DNA from: Gp13-AA77 sp035578005
GTDB taxonomy: Bacteria; Acidobacteriota; Terriglobia; UBA7540
Length of the DNA stretch: 43,476 bases
Direction of reading: 5' to 3'
Assembly (NCBI GenBank): GCA_035578005.1
Contig: DATJYK010000063.1
Span: forward strand, 1 to 43,476
Every line of letters starts with the position of its first letter. Positions within the stretch are counted from its first letter, which is position 1. Below, in pieces: positions 1-8,315 of the stretch. The notes below the pieces were generated by a model. It was not told the DNA's origin and made no database searches. It was given only the letters and a program-made list of their open reading frames with translations. A program made the translations under genes and the position numbers.

Positions 1-118
1 ATCCTTACCCCAGCGTGCGTTTCGCCGTTACGCATCCGAGGTAAGAGCCGTATGAGGTAATTCTTCAAGTACGGATCCGTGCGGGGGGCGTTGGGTAACC
101 AGCGTCCCTACCGCGACC
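1..118 (+). mobile_element. 3' end of a group II intron (domains V and VI)
   Basis: Positions 45-78 have the form of a 34-nt group II intron domain V: it opens GAGCCGTA with the catalytic AGC triad at 46-48 and closes with TACGGATC, which pairs back with the usual mismatch near the base. It is followed directly by a domain VI-like hairpin: GGCGTTGG pairs with CCAGCGTC around a GTAA loop (about 87-106), then CCCTACCGCGAC, which would carry the bulged branch-point A. The intron should end near 117-118. The intron-encoded reverse transcriptase and domains I-IV would lie upstream, outside the window. The motif match is strong; the exact 3' boundary is inferred. Confidence 0.82.
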
Positions 119-147
119 GAACCTGACTTTCGGGGGAAAAAGCGTGC

Positions 148-190
148 AAAATCGCAAAACGAACCCAAGAAACGAACCCGAGCTCCGCCC
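148..190 (+). repeat. AACGAACCC short-word repeat
   Basis: Just downstream of the intron end, AAACGAACCC is repeated twice in direct orientation (CAAAACGAACCCAAG, then AAACGAACCCGAG). Related words occur inverted a little further on (GGGCTCGTTGG near 205-215). The same word is iterated at 28053-28142. No coding role is seen. The rest of 119-274 shows nothing else recognisable apart from the ribosome binding site of the next gene. Confidence 0.6.
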
Positions 191-274
191 GCTCGTTGGA
201 CGTGGGCTCGTTGGTCTGAGGCCCAAGACTTCGCCAGGATTCAAAATCCATTGCCCGGAGGCGCAGTTTACCCA

Positions 275-2110
275 ATGAGATACCGATCTCGAACGTTCAT
301 GTTGCTCTACATACTGCTCGCAGTCTTTGCCTCATCGCTCGTTACGACCCGTCTCGATGCCGTCAAGAAACCCAAAGAGCCAGCGAAGGAGGCCGCATCC
401 GCCGAGCCCGCCGCGGTCCCGAAGCCGGATATCCCGGACCTCGGTTTCATCAGCCGGTTACGCGAGGAAGAATTCAGCCACGGCCAGGTGATGGACATCA
501 TGAGTCATCTCACCGACGATATCGGCCCTCGCCTGACGGGCTCGCCCAACATGAAGAAAGCGAACGATTGGACCCGCGACCAACTCAGCGAGTGGGGCCT
601 GACCAACGCTCACCTGGAGCCATGGGGTACCTTCGGCCGCGGATGGGCGTATCAACTGTGTGAAGTCCGCATGGTCTCGCCAGACTACATGCAGTTCCTA
701 GCTCTCCCGGAGGCATGGACGCCGGGAACGAACGGTCCCATTCGCGGCGAGGTGGTGCACGTGATCGCCGGCAATTCAGCCGACCTCGAAAAGTATCGCG
801 GCAAACTCGCCGGCAAAATCGTGCTGTTCGGCGAAGCGCGCACTCCGGAACCCATCGAGAAGGCCTTGTTCGAGCGTGATGCCGACGCTGACTTGGCGCG
901 GATTGCGAACTTCGAGGTTCCAGCCCAGGCGGGGCCGCCCGCGCGCCGGCCCGAGTTCGCGGAACGCTTCCGATTCCAGCAGGAACTGCCAAAATTCTTC
1001 GCGGATGAGCACGTGGCCGCAGTGCTGGATATCACACGCCAGCCGGGCCAGGACGGCACGATTTTCGTACAGTCCGGCGGAAGTTACGAGAAGGATAAGA
1101 CCGCCACTGTTCCCAGAGTCACGCTCTCGGTGGAACACTTCGGCCGCGTGGCGCGGCTGCTGGCAAAGAAAGTGCCCGTGGAAGTTGAAGTGAACGTCGA
1201 AGCCCAGTTTTACGATGATGACGACAAAGCCTATGACACGGTCGCCGAAATCGCCGGCAAAGATCCGGCGCTGAAGGACCAATTGGTGATGCTTGGCGGT
1301 CACATGGACTCCTGGCACGCGGGCGAAGGCGCCACTGACAACGGGGCCGGCGTGGCCGTGGCCATGGAAGCGGTTCGTCTGCTGACCAAGCTTGGCGCCG
1401 CGCCGCGGCGGACCGTCCGCATTGTGTTGTGGTCCGGTGAAGAAGAAGGACTGCTCGGGTCGCGCGGATACGTAAAGAATCACTTTGGGTCGCGGCCGGA
1501 ATCCACCAACCCGCAAGACCGGAATCTACCCTCGTTCATGCGCCCGCCCGCCGGCCCGCTGGAATTGAAACCGGAGCAGAAACTCGTGTCAGTCTATTTC
1601 AATCTGGACAACGGAACGGGAAGGATTCGCGGCGTGTACCTGCAGGGGAACGCAGCCGTGGCGCCCATCTTCGAAAAATGGATGCAGCCGTTCAAAGACC
1701 TCGGGATGACGACACTCACCATGAGGAACACGGGCGGCACGGACCACCTTTCTTTCGACGCGGTGGGAATTCCGGGATTCCAGTTCATCCAAGACCCGAT
1801 GGACTACGGCACTCTCACGCATCACTCCAATCTGGATGTCTACGAGCACATTCGCCCGGAGGATATGAAGCAGGCGGCGGTGATCATGGCGAGCTTTGTT
1901 TACGACGCCGCCATGCGCGACGAAATGATTCCGCGCAAGCCGATTCGTCCCGATGAGCCGCCACAAAAGGCCGAAGCTGCAGGTGGAGAGGAGAAGAAGG
2001 ATGGGCAGGCGGCTCCTCCGCCGGCTGCGCCTGAGTCGAAACCGGCACCGCCGGCCAGCAGCCAGCCAGCGCCGCCCCCTAGCAGCACCCAGCCGCCAGC
2101 GGTGCGATAG
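275..2110 (+). CDS. Secreted M28-family zinc aminopeptidase with PA domain
   Basis: A 611-aa exported metallopeptidase of the M28 (Zn aminopeptidase) family, likely releasing amino acids or dipeptides from peptides in the periplasm or outside the cell. The ATG at 275 was preferred over a TTG at 251 because GGAGG lies at 257-261. An N-terminal hydrophobic segment (about residues 5-25) acts as signal or anchor. A PA-type segment follows around residues 155-185 (VVHVIAGN, GKLAGKIVLFG). The catalytic domain starts near 330: GGHMDSW (H343), TDNGAG (D355), WSGEEEG (E389-E391) and THHSNLD (H516/H517) supply the dinuclear zinc ligands and general base. The last 70 or so residues are a Pro/Ala/Lys-rich low-complexity tail. 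The gene stands alone; deoC is convergent. Substrate specificity cannot be read from sequence. Confidence 0.9.
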   Translation: MRYRSRTFMLLYILLAVFASSLVTTRLDAVKKPKEPAKEAASAEPAAVPKPDIPDLGFISRLREEEFSHGQVMDIMSHLTDDIGPRLTGSPNMKKANDWTRDQLSEWGLTNAHLEPWGTFGRGWAYQLCEVRMVSPDYMQFLALPEAWTPGTNGPIRGEVVHVIAGNSADLEKYRGKLAGKIVLFGEARTPEPIEKALFERDADADLARIANFEVPAQAGPPARRPEFAERFRFQQELPKFFADEHVAAVLDITRQPGQDGTIFVQSGGSYEKDKTATVPRVTLSVEHFGRVARLLAKKVPVEVEVNVEAQFYDDDDKAYDTVAEIAGKDPALKDQLVMLGGHMDSWHAGEGATDNGAGVAVAMEAVRLLTKLGAAPRRTVRIVLWSGEEEGLLGSRGYVKNHFGSRPESTNPQDRNLPSFMRPPAGPLELKPEQKLVSVYFNLDNGTGRIRGVYLQGNAAVAPIFEKWMQPFKDLGMTTLTMRNTGGTDHLSFDAVGIPGFQFIQDPMDYGTLTHHSNLDVYEHIRPEDMKQAAVIMASFVYDAAMRDEMIPRKPIRPDEPPQKAEAAGGEEKKDGQAAPPPAAPESKPAPPASSQPAPPPSSTQPPAVR

Positions 2111-2144
2111 AACGCTGGGACGCGGCCTAGCCGCATTCAACAGC

Positions 2145-2341
2145 AACGGACGTGTGAAAGTGTCATTTCGAGCGCCGCCGTGCATTTCGAGCGCCGCGAG
2201 AAATCTCGCTAACGGACGTGTGAAAGTGTCATTTCGAGCGCCGCCGTGCATTTCGAGCGCCGCGAGAAATCTCGCTAACGGACGTGTGAAAGTGTCATTT
2301 CGAGCGCCGCCGCGCACTTCGGCGCCGCGAGAAATCTCGCT
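2145..2341. repeat. Triple 66-bp tandem repeat between convergent genes
   Basis: Three head-to-tail copies begin at 2145, 2211 and 2277 (period exactly 66 bp). Copies 1 and 2 are identical as far as can be read; copy 3 has a few substitutions and one lost base. Each unit carries ATTTCGAGCGCCGCGAGAAAT, whose ends are complementary, so each copy can form a hairpin. The core TGTCATTTCGAGCGC recurs at 8191. The array lies between the M28 peptidase stop and the deoC stop, so it may also act as a bidirectional transcription barrier; that is inference. Confidence 0.9.
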
Positions 2342-2350
2342 GTGCCTGGC

Positions 2351-3070
2351 TCAACCAGTCAAGCGTTGCTTGGCTGCCTCGAGGATTGTCTCGGTCGCAG
2401 TAGCGCCAACGCGGCTTACGCCCAGCGAGCGCACGCGTAGCAAGTCGTCGAGCGTGCGCACGCCACCGGCTGCCTTGATCTGCACCGAAGGCGGGCAGTG
2501 CTCCCGCATCAGGCCGAGATGATGGTCGGTGGTGCCTTTGTAGTTGTAAGAACCGTCGGGTTGCTTCACGAATCCGTAGCCCGTCGATGTCTTAACAAAC
2601 GCGACACCGATTTCGGAGCAGATCGCACATAGTTGGATGATATGCGAGTCCTCGAGGTAGTCGTTTTCGAAAATCACTTTCAAGGTGGCGCCGTTGCTGA
2701 CCACAGCCTCATTGACGGCGTGAATTTCGTCGCGAACGTACGCCCAGTCGCCGCCCAAGGCTTTACCAATGTTAATGACGGCGTCGATTTCGCTGCCTCC
2801 AGCTTGTGCGGCTGCCTCGGCCTCCTTCACCTTGATAGCGGTGGAACTGTTACCGTGAGGGAACGCAATCACCGGACAGACGCCGACCTCCGAACCGGCC
2901 AGAATCTCGCGGGCCATTCCGATGGAGTACGGTTTCACGCAAGCCGTGGCCACGTCGTACCGCCGGGCCAGACGGCAACCGTCGGCAACCTGCGCATCCG
3001 TCATCGTGGGATGCAGCAGGGAGTGATCAATCATCTTGGCGAGTTGATGGACCGTCACGGAATCTGTCAT
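2351..3070 (-). CDS. deoC: Deoxyribose-phosphate aldolase
   Basis: A 239-aa class I aldolase that cleaves 2-deoxyribose 5-phosphate to glyceraldehyde 3-phosphate and acetaldehyde, feeding deoxynucleoside sugar into central carbon metabolism in the cytoplasm. The Schiff-base lysine is K160 in AFVKTSTGYG. The second conserved lysine is K199 in QIKAAGGVR, and D96 lies in IDAVINIG. The length is normal for bacterial DeoC and the whole protein matches the family pattern from IDHSLLHP to the C-terminal VGATAT segment. No other nucleoside-catabolism gene is adjacent, so it appears monocistronic. It ends just beyond the tandem repeat array. Confidence 0.95.
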   Translation of the reverse strand: MTDSVTVHQLAKMIDHSLLHPTMTDAQVADGCRLARRYDVATACVKPYSIGMAREILAGSEVGVCPVIAFPHGNSSTAIKVKEAEAAAQAGGSEIDAVINIGKALGGDWAYVRDEIHAVNEAVVSNGATLKVIFENDYLEDSHIIQLCAICSEIGVAFVKTSTGYGFVKQPDGSYNYKGTTDHHLGLMREHCPPSVQIKAAGGVRTLDDLLRVRSLGVSRVGATATETILEAAKQRLTG

Positions 3071-3166
3071 CGTCGCACAACCTGGGAAAAAGTTTGAGTG
3101 ACAACAAATTTAGCACAGGAAGGCGCGAGGGCTGCCGGCGTTTGTTGCATTATCCGGGGCGAGCGG

Positions 3167-6100
3167 TCAGCGGCGAGCCAGAGACGCTGGGGAAGCCACG
3201 CCGGTGCCGCTTAGGCTCACACTCTGCGAGCTGCCTGGAGCGTTGTCCGTTACCGTCACGGTAGCAGCGAGCGACCCGGCTGCTAGGGGAGCAAACGTCG
3301 CCGAAATGGTGCAACTGGCGCCCGCGTTCAGGGTGCTGCCGCAGTTCGTGGTCTCCTTGAAGTGGTGCGGGTTGGTGCCCGCGATGGCGATGCCGCTGAT
3401 GGTCATCGCAGTGTTGCCGGTATTTGTCAAGGTCACCGTCTTAGCGGCGCTGGTTGAGTTCACAGCCTGATTGCCGAAGGCGATGCTGGCCGGGCTCAGC
3501 GAGGCCAGAGGACCCGTTGCCGTGCCCGTCAGCGTAATCGACTGAGGGCTGTTGGGGGCGTTGTCCGTAACGACCACCGTCGCGGTCTTGCTTCCCGGTC
3601 CACTGGGAGCGAACTTCACGGAGATCGTGCAGTTGGCACCCGCGCTGAGCGTACTTCCGCAGGTTTTGCTTTGGACGAACGCCGTCGGATTAGCGCCGCC
3701 CATTGCAATGCCGCTTATGGCAAGCGTGGCGTTACCGTTGTTTGTGAGTGTCACCGTCTGAGCTGAACTTGATGTGCCCACCGCCTGGCTGGCGAAGGAG
3801 AAACTGCCGGTGCTCAGGGTTGCGGCGGGTGTCGCCGTTCCGGTGCCGCTCAGGGTCACGCTATGCGGGCTGCCTGGACCGTTGTCCGTTACCGTCACGG
3901 TAGCAGCCAGTGACCCGGCTGCCAAGGGGGCGAACGTCGCCGAAATGGTGCAATTGGCGCCCGCATTCAGGCTGCTGCCGCAGTTCGTGGTCTCCTTGAA
4001 GTGGTGTGGGTTGGCGCCCGCTATGGCGATGCTGCTGATGGTCATCGCCGCGTTGCCGCTATTCGTCAAGGTCACCGTCTTGGCGGCGCTGGTGGAGTTC
4101 ACCGCCTGATTACCGAAGGCGATGCTGGCCGGGCTCAGCGAGGCCAGCGGACCCGTCGCCGTTCCCGTGACGGCAATGGACTGAGGACTGTTGGCGGCGT
4201 TGTCCGCAATAACCAGCGTCGCGCTCTTGCTGAGGGGCCCTAGAGGCGCAAAGGTCACTGATGCAGTGCAACTCGCGCCGGCGCTCAGCGTGCTACCGCA
4301 GGTTTTGCTCATCGTGAACGCAGTCGGGTTAGTGCCGCCAAGGGCGACGCTCGTGATGCTAACCGTCAGACTGCTGGTGTTGGTGAGGGTTACTGTCTGA
4401 GCTGCACTCCTGGTACCGACCGCCTGCGAACTAAACGTTAGAGCTGACGGAGAGAGGCTCACCGTGGGTTGCACGGCGGTTCCGCTTAGGCCGATGGCGT
4501 GCGGGCTGCCGGCCGCGTTATCCGCGATGGTGATAGCGGCGCTTTTGCTGCCGCCCGACGGCGGCTGCATTTTAACCGAGATGGTGCAATGCGCCCCGGC
4601 GCTCACCGACGCGCCGCAGGTGTTGTTTTCGACGAAGGCGCCAACATTCGTTCCCGTCAGGGCTACGCTCGAAATGGCAAGAGCAGCCGTGCCCGTGTTG
4701 GTGAGCGTCACCGTTTGGACCGCGCTTGCTGCACCCACGGCGACGTTGCCAAACGCCAAGCTTGTTGGGCTAAGGCCCACAACAGGGACGGAAACTCCCG
4801 TTCCGCTCAGGCTGACGCTCTGGGGGCTGTTAGGAGCATTATCCGTCACCGTCACCTTGGCGCTCAGCGCCTGGGTCGCCTGTGGAACGAAGGTCACCGA
4901 AATGGTGCAACTGACGCCTGCACTCAGGCTGCTCCCGCAGGTGTTAGTCTGGGTGAAGTGATGGGGGTTGGTCCCCGTGATCGCAATACTACTAATGTTC
5001 AGCGTGGCGCTGCCGCTGTTGGTGAGTGTCACCGTTCTGGCGGCGCTGGTGGTGTTAATCGTCTGATTTCCGAAAGCGATGCTCAGCGGGTTCAAAGACA
5101 CTGCAGCGTTTGACGGGTTGCTGGCGGAGCTCCATTGGTTCACCAGGTTGGCTGCATTCACGGAGCCCAGCCCGGTCGCCAGATCATACCCTGTGCCGGC
5201 CGTGTACGCATTGGTTGAACCGTAGCCGTGGCCCCCTGGAACAGAGTTGTTGCCCGCGGTCACGTCGTTAAAGATGCAGCTTGAGCCGGGCAAAGTGCCA
5301 CTGGAGGCGTTGCATCCGGAAAGCTGCTCACTGGCGGCGAGCCGGTACAGGATGGCGTTCGCCGCGCCCTGGCGCGACCCGGCATTCTGCGTCACCAGTG
5401 CCATGATGCCGGCGAAGGCGGGCGAGGAGGCCGATGTGCCGCCGATGCCTTCGAGGCTCGGCGTGCTCAGGCTGGCGGCGCAAGAGCCGTCAATACAGAG
5501 CAGGTAAGGATCATGAGCCGCCGAAGCCGTGAGCGACACGTCCGGTAAGTCGCGGGCTCCGTCATTCGGAATGCCCGCCACGCCCGTCTGCCAGCTAGGC
5601 TTCGTGAAATATACGCTGGCGCCGCCGGCGCCGGCCACAATATTCGCACCGCCGCCGCACTGCGCCGTCGTGCAGCTTTGGTTCCACACCCTCTCCGGAA
5701 TATACGAGAGCGCCGATCCGTATGAAGAGCTGTTGCTCGAATTCCAGTACGTGCCGCTGCCTTCGTTGAACTGCGTACCGCCGACAGAGGTGATGTACGG
5801 GGACGAGGCCAACACGTTCACCGAGAGCGGCCCGGTGGCTGTGGTCTCGGATGTGGAGTCGCAGCCCGAGGAGCCGGTGTCGCCGGTCGATACCAGATAG
5901 GTGATGCCTTCGGCAGCGGCCTGCTGGGCGAGCCCCGAAAGATACGTGGCGTAAGACTGCGGCACGTCGGCCTCGCACAAACCGAAGCTCTCGGTCATAA
6001 CGTCTGCGAGATTATTGTTGATGATGTACTGCTCGGAAAGCAGAGTGCCGTCCGCCGTCTGTGTGGAGGCGGAAACCACAAACTTGACCGTCGCACCCGG

Positions 6101-7057
6101 CGCCACGGCTCCGGCCCATGAGTTGTCCAGCACCGCTTCGTCTTCCTCGCCGCCGCCCAGGTCGCCGGGATTCGTGCCGTTTACAATCACCTGCGGAGGA
6201 TTGTTCGAAAGGCCGAACACGCGCCGAAAATCTTTGATATCCTGAAGGTTGATATTCGAGCGTCCTACAACTCCAATGGTGACGCCGTTGCCGTTTACGC
6301 CGGCCTGATAAAGCGAATTCAGGTTATAGATCGCCGCCATGTCTTGCGGCGCAAGGGCGTGATAGGACCCGCCCGCGCTGTAGAGGGGCTGGGCGTCGGC
6401 TTCGGACTGAATCGGAAAGGTTGCTGAAGATCGCACCAGCTTCGGTTTAGCGAAAAAGCTGTTCAGATTGACGACGCCGCTCACCACTGCGCCAAGCGCT
6501 GCCGGAATCTCGGGCTCGCTGGCGTTGGCCCAGTGCTCCTGGCCCTTCACCTCGTAGCGGTGCAGGGCCGTGTGAAACGCGTCCTGCACCTGGCCGGCGG
6601 TTCCTGAGAACTCAATGGCTCCACGGCTTCGAAGCACCTGGTCCACGGTGAAGCCATGTGATTCCAGCCAGTCCGTGATCTCTGCGATATCGTCCGGCGA
6701 AGCGCCGAATTGCTCGCCAAATTGCTGCGCGGTGAGCCAGTGATGGTACTTTGGCGAAGCCTTGTCTTGTTGCTCTTCAACCAGCTCGTCAAGCGCCGCT
6801 TGCTGCTCCGCCGTGCGCGTCAGCGCCAACAGTATGTGGTCAAGCTGAAGGTCGGGGGGTGCGGCGCCGCGATCGAATTCAGGGCGTGCCAGGCGGTGGA
6901 TGTTCCCGTGCAGTACGATTCGCTGCCGGTCGTCGATGGCCTGAGCGATCCGCGGGCGAACCCATCCTTCTTCTGTTTGAGCCCGGCCTGATTGGGCTCG
7001 CGCCGCAAAGACCAGAGCTCCAGCCAATGTGAGCGCTATACCGACTCTTCTCCGCAT
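3167..7057 (-). CDS. Secreted sedolisin (S53) protease with six HYDIN-type repeats
   Basis: A 1296-aa exported serine-carboxyl protease. Residues 1-26 are a signal peptide. Residues about 45-195 are a pro-kumamolisin activation domain (SPKYHHWLT at 101-109). The S53 catalytic domain (about 235-645) shows the ExxxD pair E307/D311 in DEAVLDNSW, the oxyanion Asp D393 in STGDTG, and the nucleophile S542 in GGTSASSP, followed by the calcium-site region near the domain end. Six Ig-like repeats of about 105 residues follow (choice-of-anchor D/ASPM-SPD-2-Hydin type), each with a pattern like SIAFGNQAV and a CG..L.AG..C motif. These are probably for surface or substrate binding. The start has GGAGGAG directly upstream. 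Repeats 4 and 6 are nearly identical in DNA, pointing to a recent internal duplication. Acid-active extracellular protein degradation is inferred from the family. Confidence 0.93.
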   Translation of the reverse strand: MRRRVGIALTLAGALVFAARAQSGRAQTEEGWVRPRIAQAIDDRQRIVLHGNIHRLARPEFDRGAAPPDLQLDHILLALTRTAEQQAALDELVEEQQDKASPKYHHWLTAQQFGEQFGASPDDIAEITDWLESHGFTVDQVLRSRGAIEFSGTAGQVQDAFHTALHRYEVKGQEHWANASEPEIPAALGAVVSGVVNLNSFFAKPKLVRSSATFPIQSEADAQPLYSAGGSYHALAPQDMAAIYNLNSLYQAGVNGNGVTIGVVGRSNINLQDIKDFRRVFGLSNNPPQVIVNGTNPGDLGGGEEDEAVLDNSWAGAVAPGATVKFVVSASTQTADGTLLSEQYIINNNLADVMTESFGLCEADVPQSYATYLSGLAQQAAAEGITYLVSTGDTGSSGCDSTSETTATGPLSVNVLASSPYITSVGGTQFNEGSGTYWNSSNSSSYGSALSYIPERVWNQSCTTAQCGGGANIVAGAGGASVYFTKPSWQTGVAGIPNDGARDLPDVSLTASAAHDPYLLCIDGSCAASLSTPSLEGIGGTSASSPAFAGIMALVTQNAGSRQGAANAILYRLAASEQLSGCNASSGTLPGSSCIFNDVTAGNNSVPGGHGYGSTNAYTAGTGYDLATGLGSVNAANLVNQWSSASNPSNAAVSLNPLSIAFGNQTINTTSAARTVTLTNSGSATLNISSIAITGTNPHHFTQTNTCGSSLSAGVSCTISVTFVPQATQALSAKVTVTDNAPNSPQSVSLSGTGVSVPVVGLSPTSLAFGNVAVGAASAVQTVTLTNTGTAALAISSVALTGTNVGAFVENNTCGASVSAGAHCTISVKMQPPSGGSKSAAITIADNAAGSPHAIGLSGTAVQPTVSLSPSALTFSSQAVGTRSAAQTVTLTNTSSLTVSITSVALGGTNPTAFTMSKTCGSTLSAGASCTASVTFAPLGPLSKSATLVIADNAANSPQSIAVTGTATGPLASLSPASIAFGNQAVNSTSAAKTVTLTNSGNAAMTISSIAIAGANPHHFKETTNCGSSLNAGANCTISATFAPLAAGSLAATVTVTDNGPGSPHSVTLSGTGTATPAATLSTGSFSFASQAVGTSSSAQTVTLTNNGNATLAISGIAMGGANPTAFVQSKTCGSTLSAGANCTISVKFAPSGPGSKTATVVVTDNAPNSPQSITLTGTATGPLASLSPASIAFGNQAVNSTSAAKTVTLTNTGNTAMTISGIAIAGTNPHHFKETTNCGSTLNAGASCTISATFAPLAAGSLAATVTVTDNAPGSSQSVSLSGTGVASPASLARR

Positions 7058-7144
7058 GACTCCTCCCGACCCGGCAGCGGAAGTCTGCCGTTCGTGGAGT
7101 AATATCGGCGGCTCGGAATCAGTACGTGAGTGTTGCGACGAGGC

Positions 7145-7158
7145 AGTACTTTGGTACT
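7145..7158. promoter_or_regulatory. Possible operator dyad upstream of the sedolisin gene
   Basis: AGTAC-TTTG-GTACT is a perfect 5-4-5 inverted repeat about 90 bp upstream of the sedolisin start on the minus strand. It is a plausible repressor site, but no regulator gene is nearby and no second copy was found. The rest of 7058-7412 has no convincing gene; it contains G-rich runs at 7167-7183 and the sedolisin Shine-Dalgarno next to 7057. Confidence 0.3.
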
Positions 7159-7412
7159 ATGTCGGGGTGTTTGGGGGGGTGGCCCGCGGCCCGGGTCAGG
7201 CTGTTGAAAGACTCGCCCCGGCTGTCATCTCGAGGAGTGGGCGTGGCGTATAGGGACGCGCAGTTGGGTTCCTGTGCGGCTTAGTTGAGGGCCCGGGGCG
7301 AGGCGCCCGTCGAGGCGCTGCACCATAGGCTTTCCGATTTGTGGAATGTTCCACGAAGAGGAAGGCCTGGGTGGCGGCGGGTCAACCCGCGCCGCCGTGC
7401 CCATAGCTCAAC

Positions 7413-7781
7413 TCAAAACGTGATTGTGATAACCACCCGAACGTGGTCCCAAGTAATGGTAATAACGATCACGAGCCGCAGGGCGCGTGCGATTTCTTCG
7501 CCTTTGGATCCCAGGACGTTCTCCAGTCCGCGGGTCTCGACGGAATGCTTGAAGTAGGCCAGGTCTGCGAGAGACCCTTTGCTCAACTCCGTGTGCAAAT
7601 CGTGATCGGACTCGTCCACGAGCCCGAACCGGGACAGCGTCCCGAGCGGGTCGAGGACGGCTTGCGCGGCCAGGAAGCGGTCTTGGTTTACAAGTTCCTG
7701 AAATCGCGCAACCTTTGCCTCGCGATACTGATGAATCACGTCGGTGCGGCTAATGCGCTGGTCACCCTTTTGTTCAGCCAT
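7413..7781 (-). CDS. Hypothetical 122-aa protein with repeated VITIT C-terminus
   Basis: Not recognised. The ATG at 7781 is chosen over a longer reading because AAGGAGAGG lies directly upstream. The first 95 residues are charged and probably helical (DVIHQYREAKVARFQELV and AAQAVLDPLGTLSRFGL). The protein ends in two beta-like copies of VITIT separated by a short turn (VIVITITWDHVRVVITITF). No signal peptide or membrane span is evident. The plus-strand open frames across the same stretch have no comparable ribosome binding site and are treated as shadows. A cytoplasmic role is likely but unknown. Confidence 0.6.
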   Translation of the reverse strand: MAEQKGDQRISRTDVIHQYREAKVARFQELVNQDRFLAAQAVLDPLGTLSRFGLVDESDHDLHTELSKGSLADLAYFKHSVETRGLENVLGSKGEEIARALRLVIVITITWDHVRVVITITF

Positions 7782-8045
7782 TGTTCCTCTCCTTCGAATT
7801 GGTGCCGCAGTGCGGCAGCGATTGAACACACGGCGCCTCGCCCGAAGCTTCGGAGCCTCACGGCAGCCAGCCTTGGGTGGCTTCGAGGAGACCCGCAACA
7901 GCTTGTGCAGAACCGCAGATGTTCTCTCTTATAGTGTGATTGTGTTTTAGAACGTTTCACGGTGATTGATCTCGTGTCTGCGAGGCGACATGACGACTCA
8001 CCAGGATTTGAAAAGGGCGGGGCTTCAGAGCCAGTGTGAGAACTT

Positions 8046-8130
8046 ATGGATTCCCGCTTTCGGGGCAATGACTGCGTCCGGAATACTAGCTCTAATTCCA
8101 ACGACGTCACCCCCGCGGAAGCGGGGGTCC
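8046..8130. repeat. Fragments of the GTCATTCCCGC-type palindromic repeat
   Basis: GGATTCCCGCTTTCGGGGCAATGACTGCG resembles, with mismatches, the right arm of the inverted-repeat element at 23829-23858. A second hairpin, CCCCCGC-GGAA-GCGGGGG, follows near 8110-8127. Both look like decayed copies of one intergenic palindromic family. The surrounding 7782-8189 stretch contains no gene I can support. Confidence 0.5.
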
Positions 8131-8189
8131 AACAGGGGCTCTTAGCCTAGACCTAGCCTAGCAACTTGCGGAAAAGACGTGCGGAACCG

Positions 8190-8300
8190 TGTCATTTCGA
8201 GCGCAGCGAGAAATCCCGCTCTGAAAAGAAAGACAATGCGAGATTCCTCGTCGCCAGCTCCTCGGAATGACAGGTTGGACAATTTTTTCCGCAGCCTGCT
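8190..8300. repeat. Dispersed intergenic repeat, copy A
   Basis: 8190-8220 carries GTGTCATTTCGAGCGCAGCG, the same core as the 66-bp tandem repeats. 8229-8300 closely matches 16270-16344: both run from AAAGACAATGCGAGATTCC through CTCCTCGGAATGACAGG to TTTCCGCAGCCTGCT. The internal CGAGGA/TCCTCG words can fold into a hairpin. The copy ends immediately before AGGAGG, the ribosome binding site of the AlkD-like gene at 8316. Confidence 0.8.
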
Positions 8301-8315
8301 CTAGGAGGAAACCCT

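Noticed and set aside
776..1516. 246-aa minus-strand open frame inside the M28 peptidase gene
   Set aside because: It is a shadow of the well-supported peptidase, with no recognisable domain and no ribosome binding site.
2145..2341. Three-unit array considered as a CRISPR
   Set aside because: The units are contiguous 66-bp tandem copies without unique spacers, and no cas genes are present.
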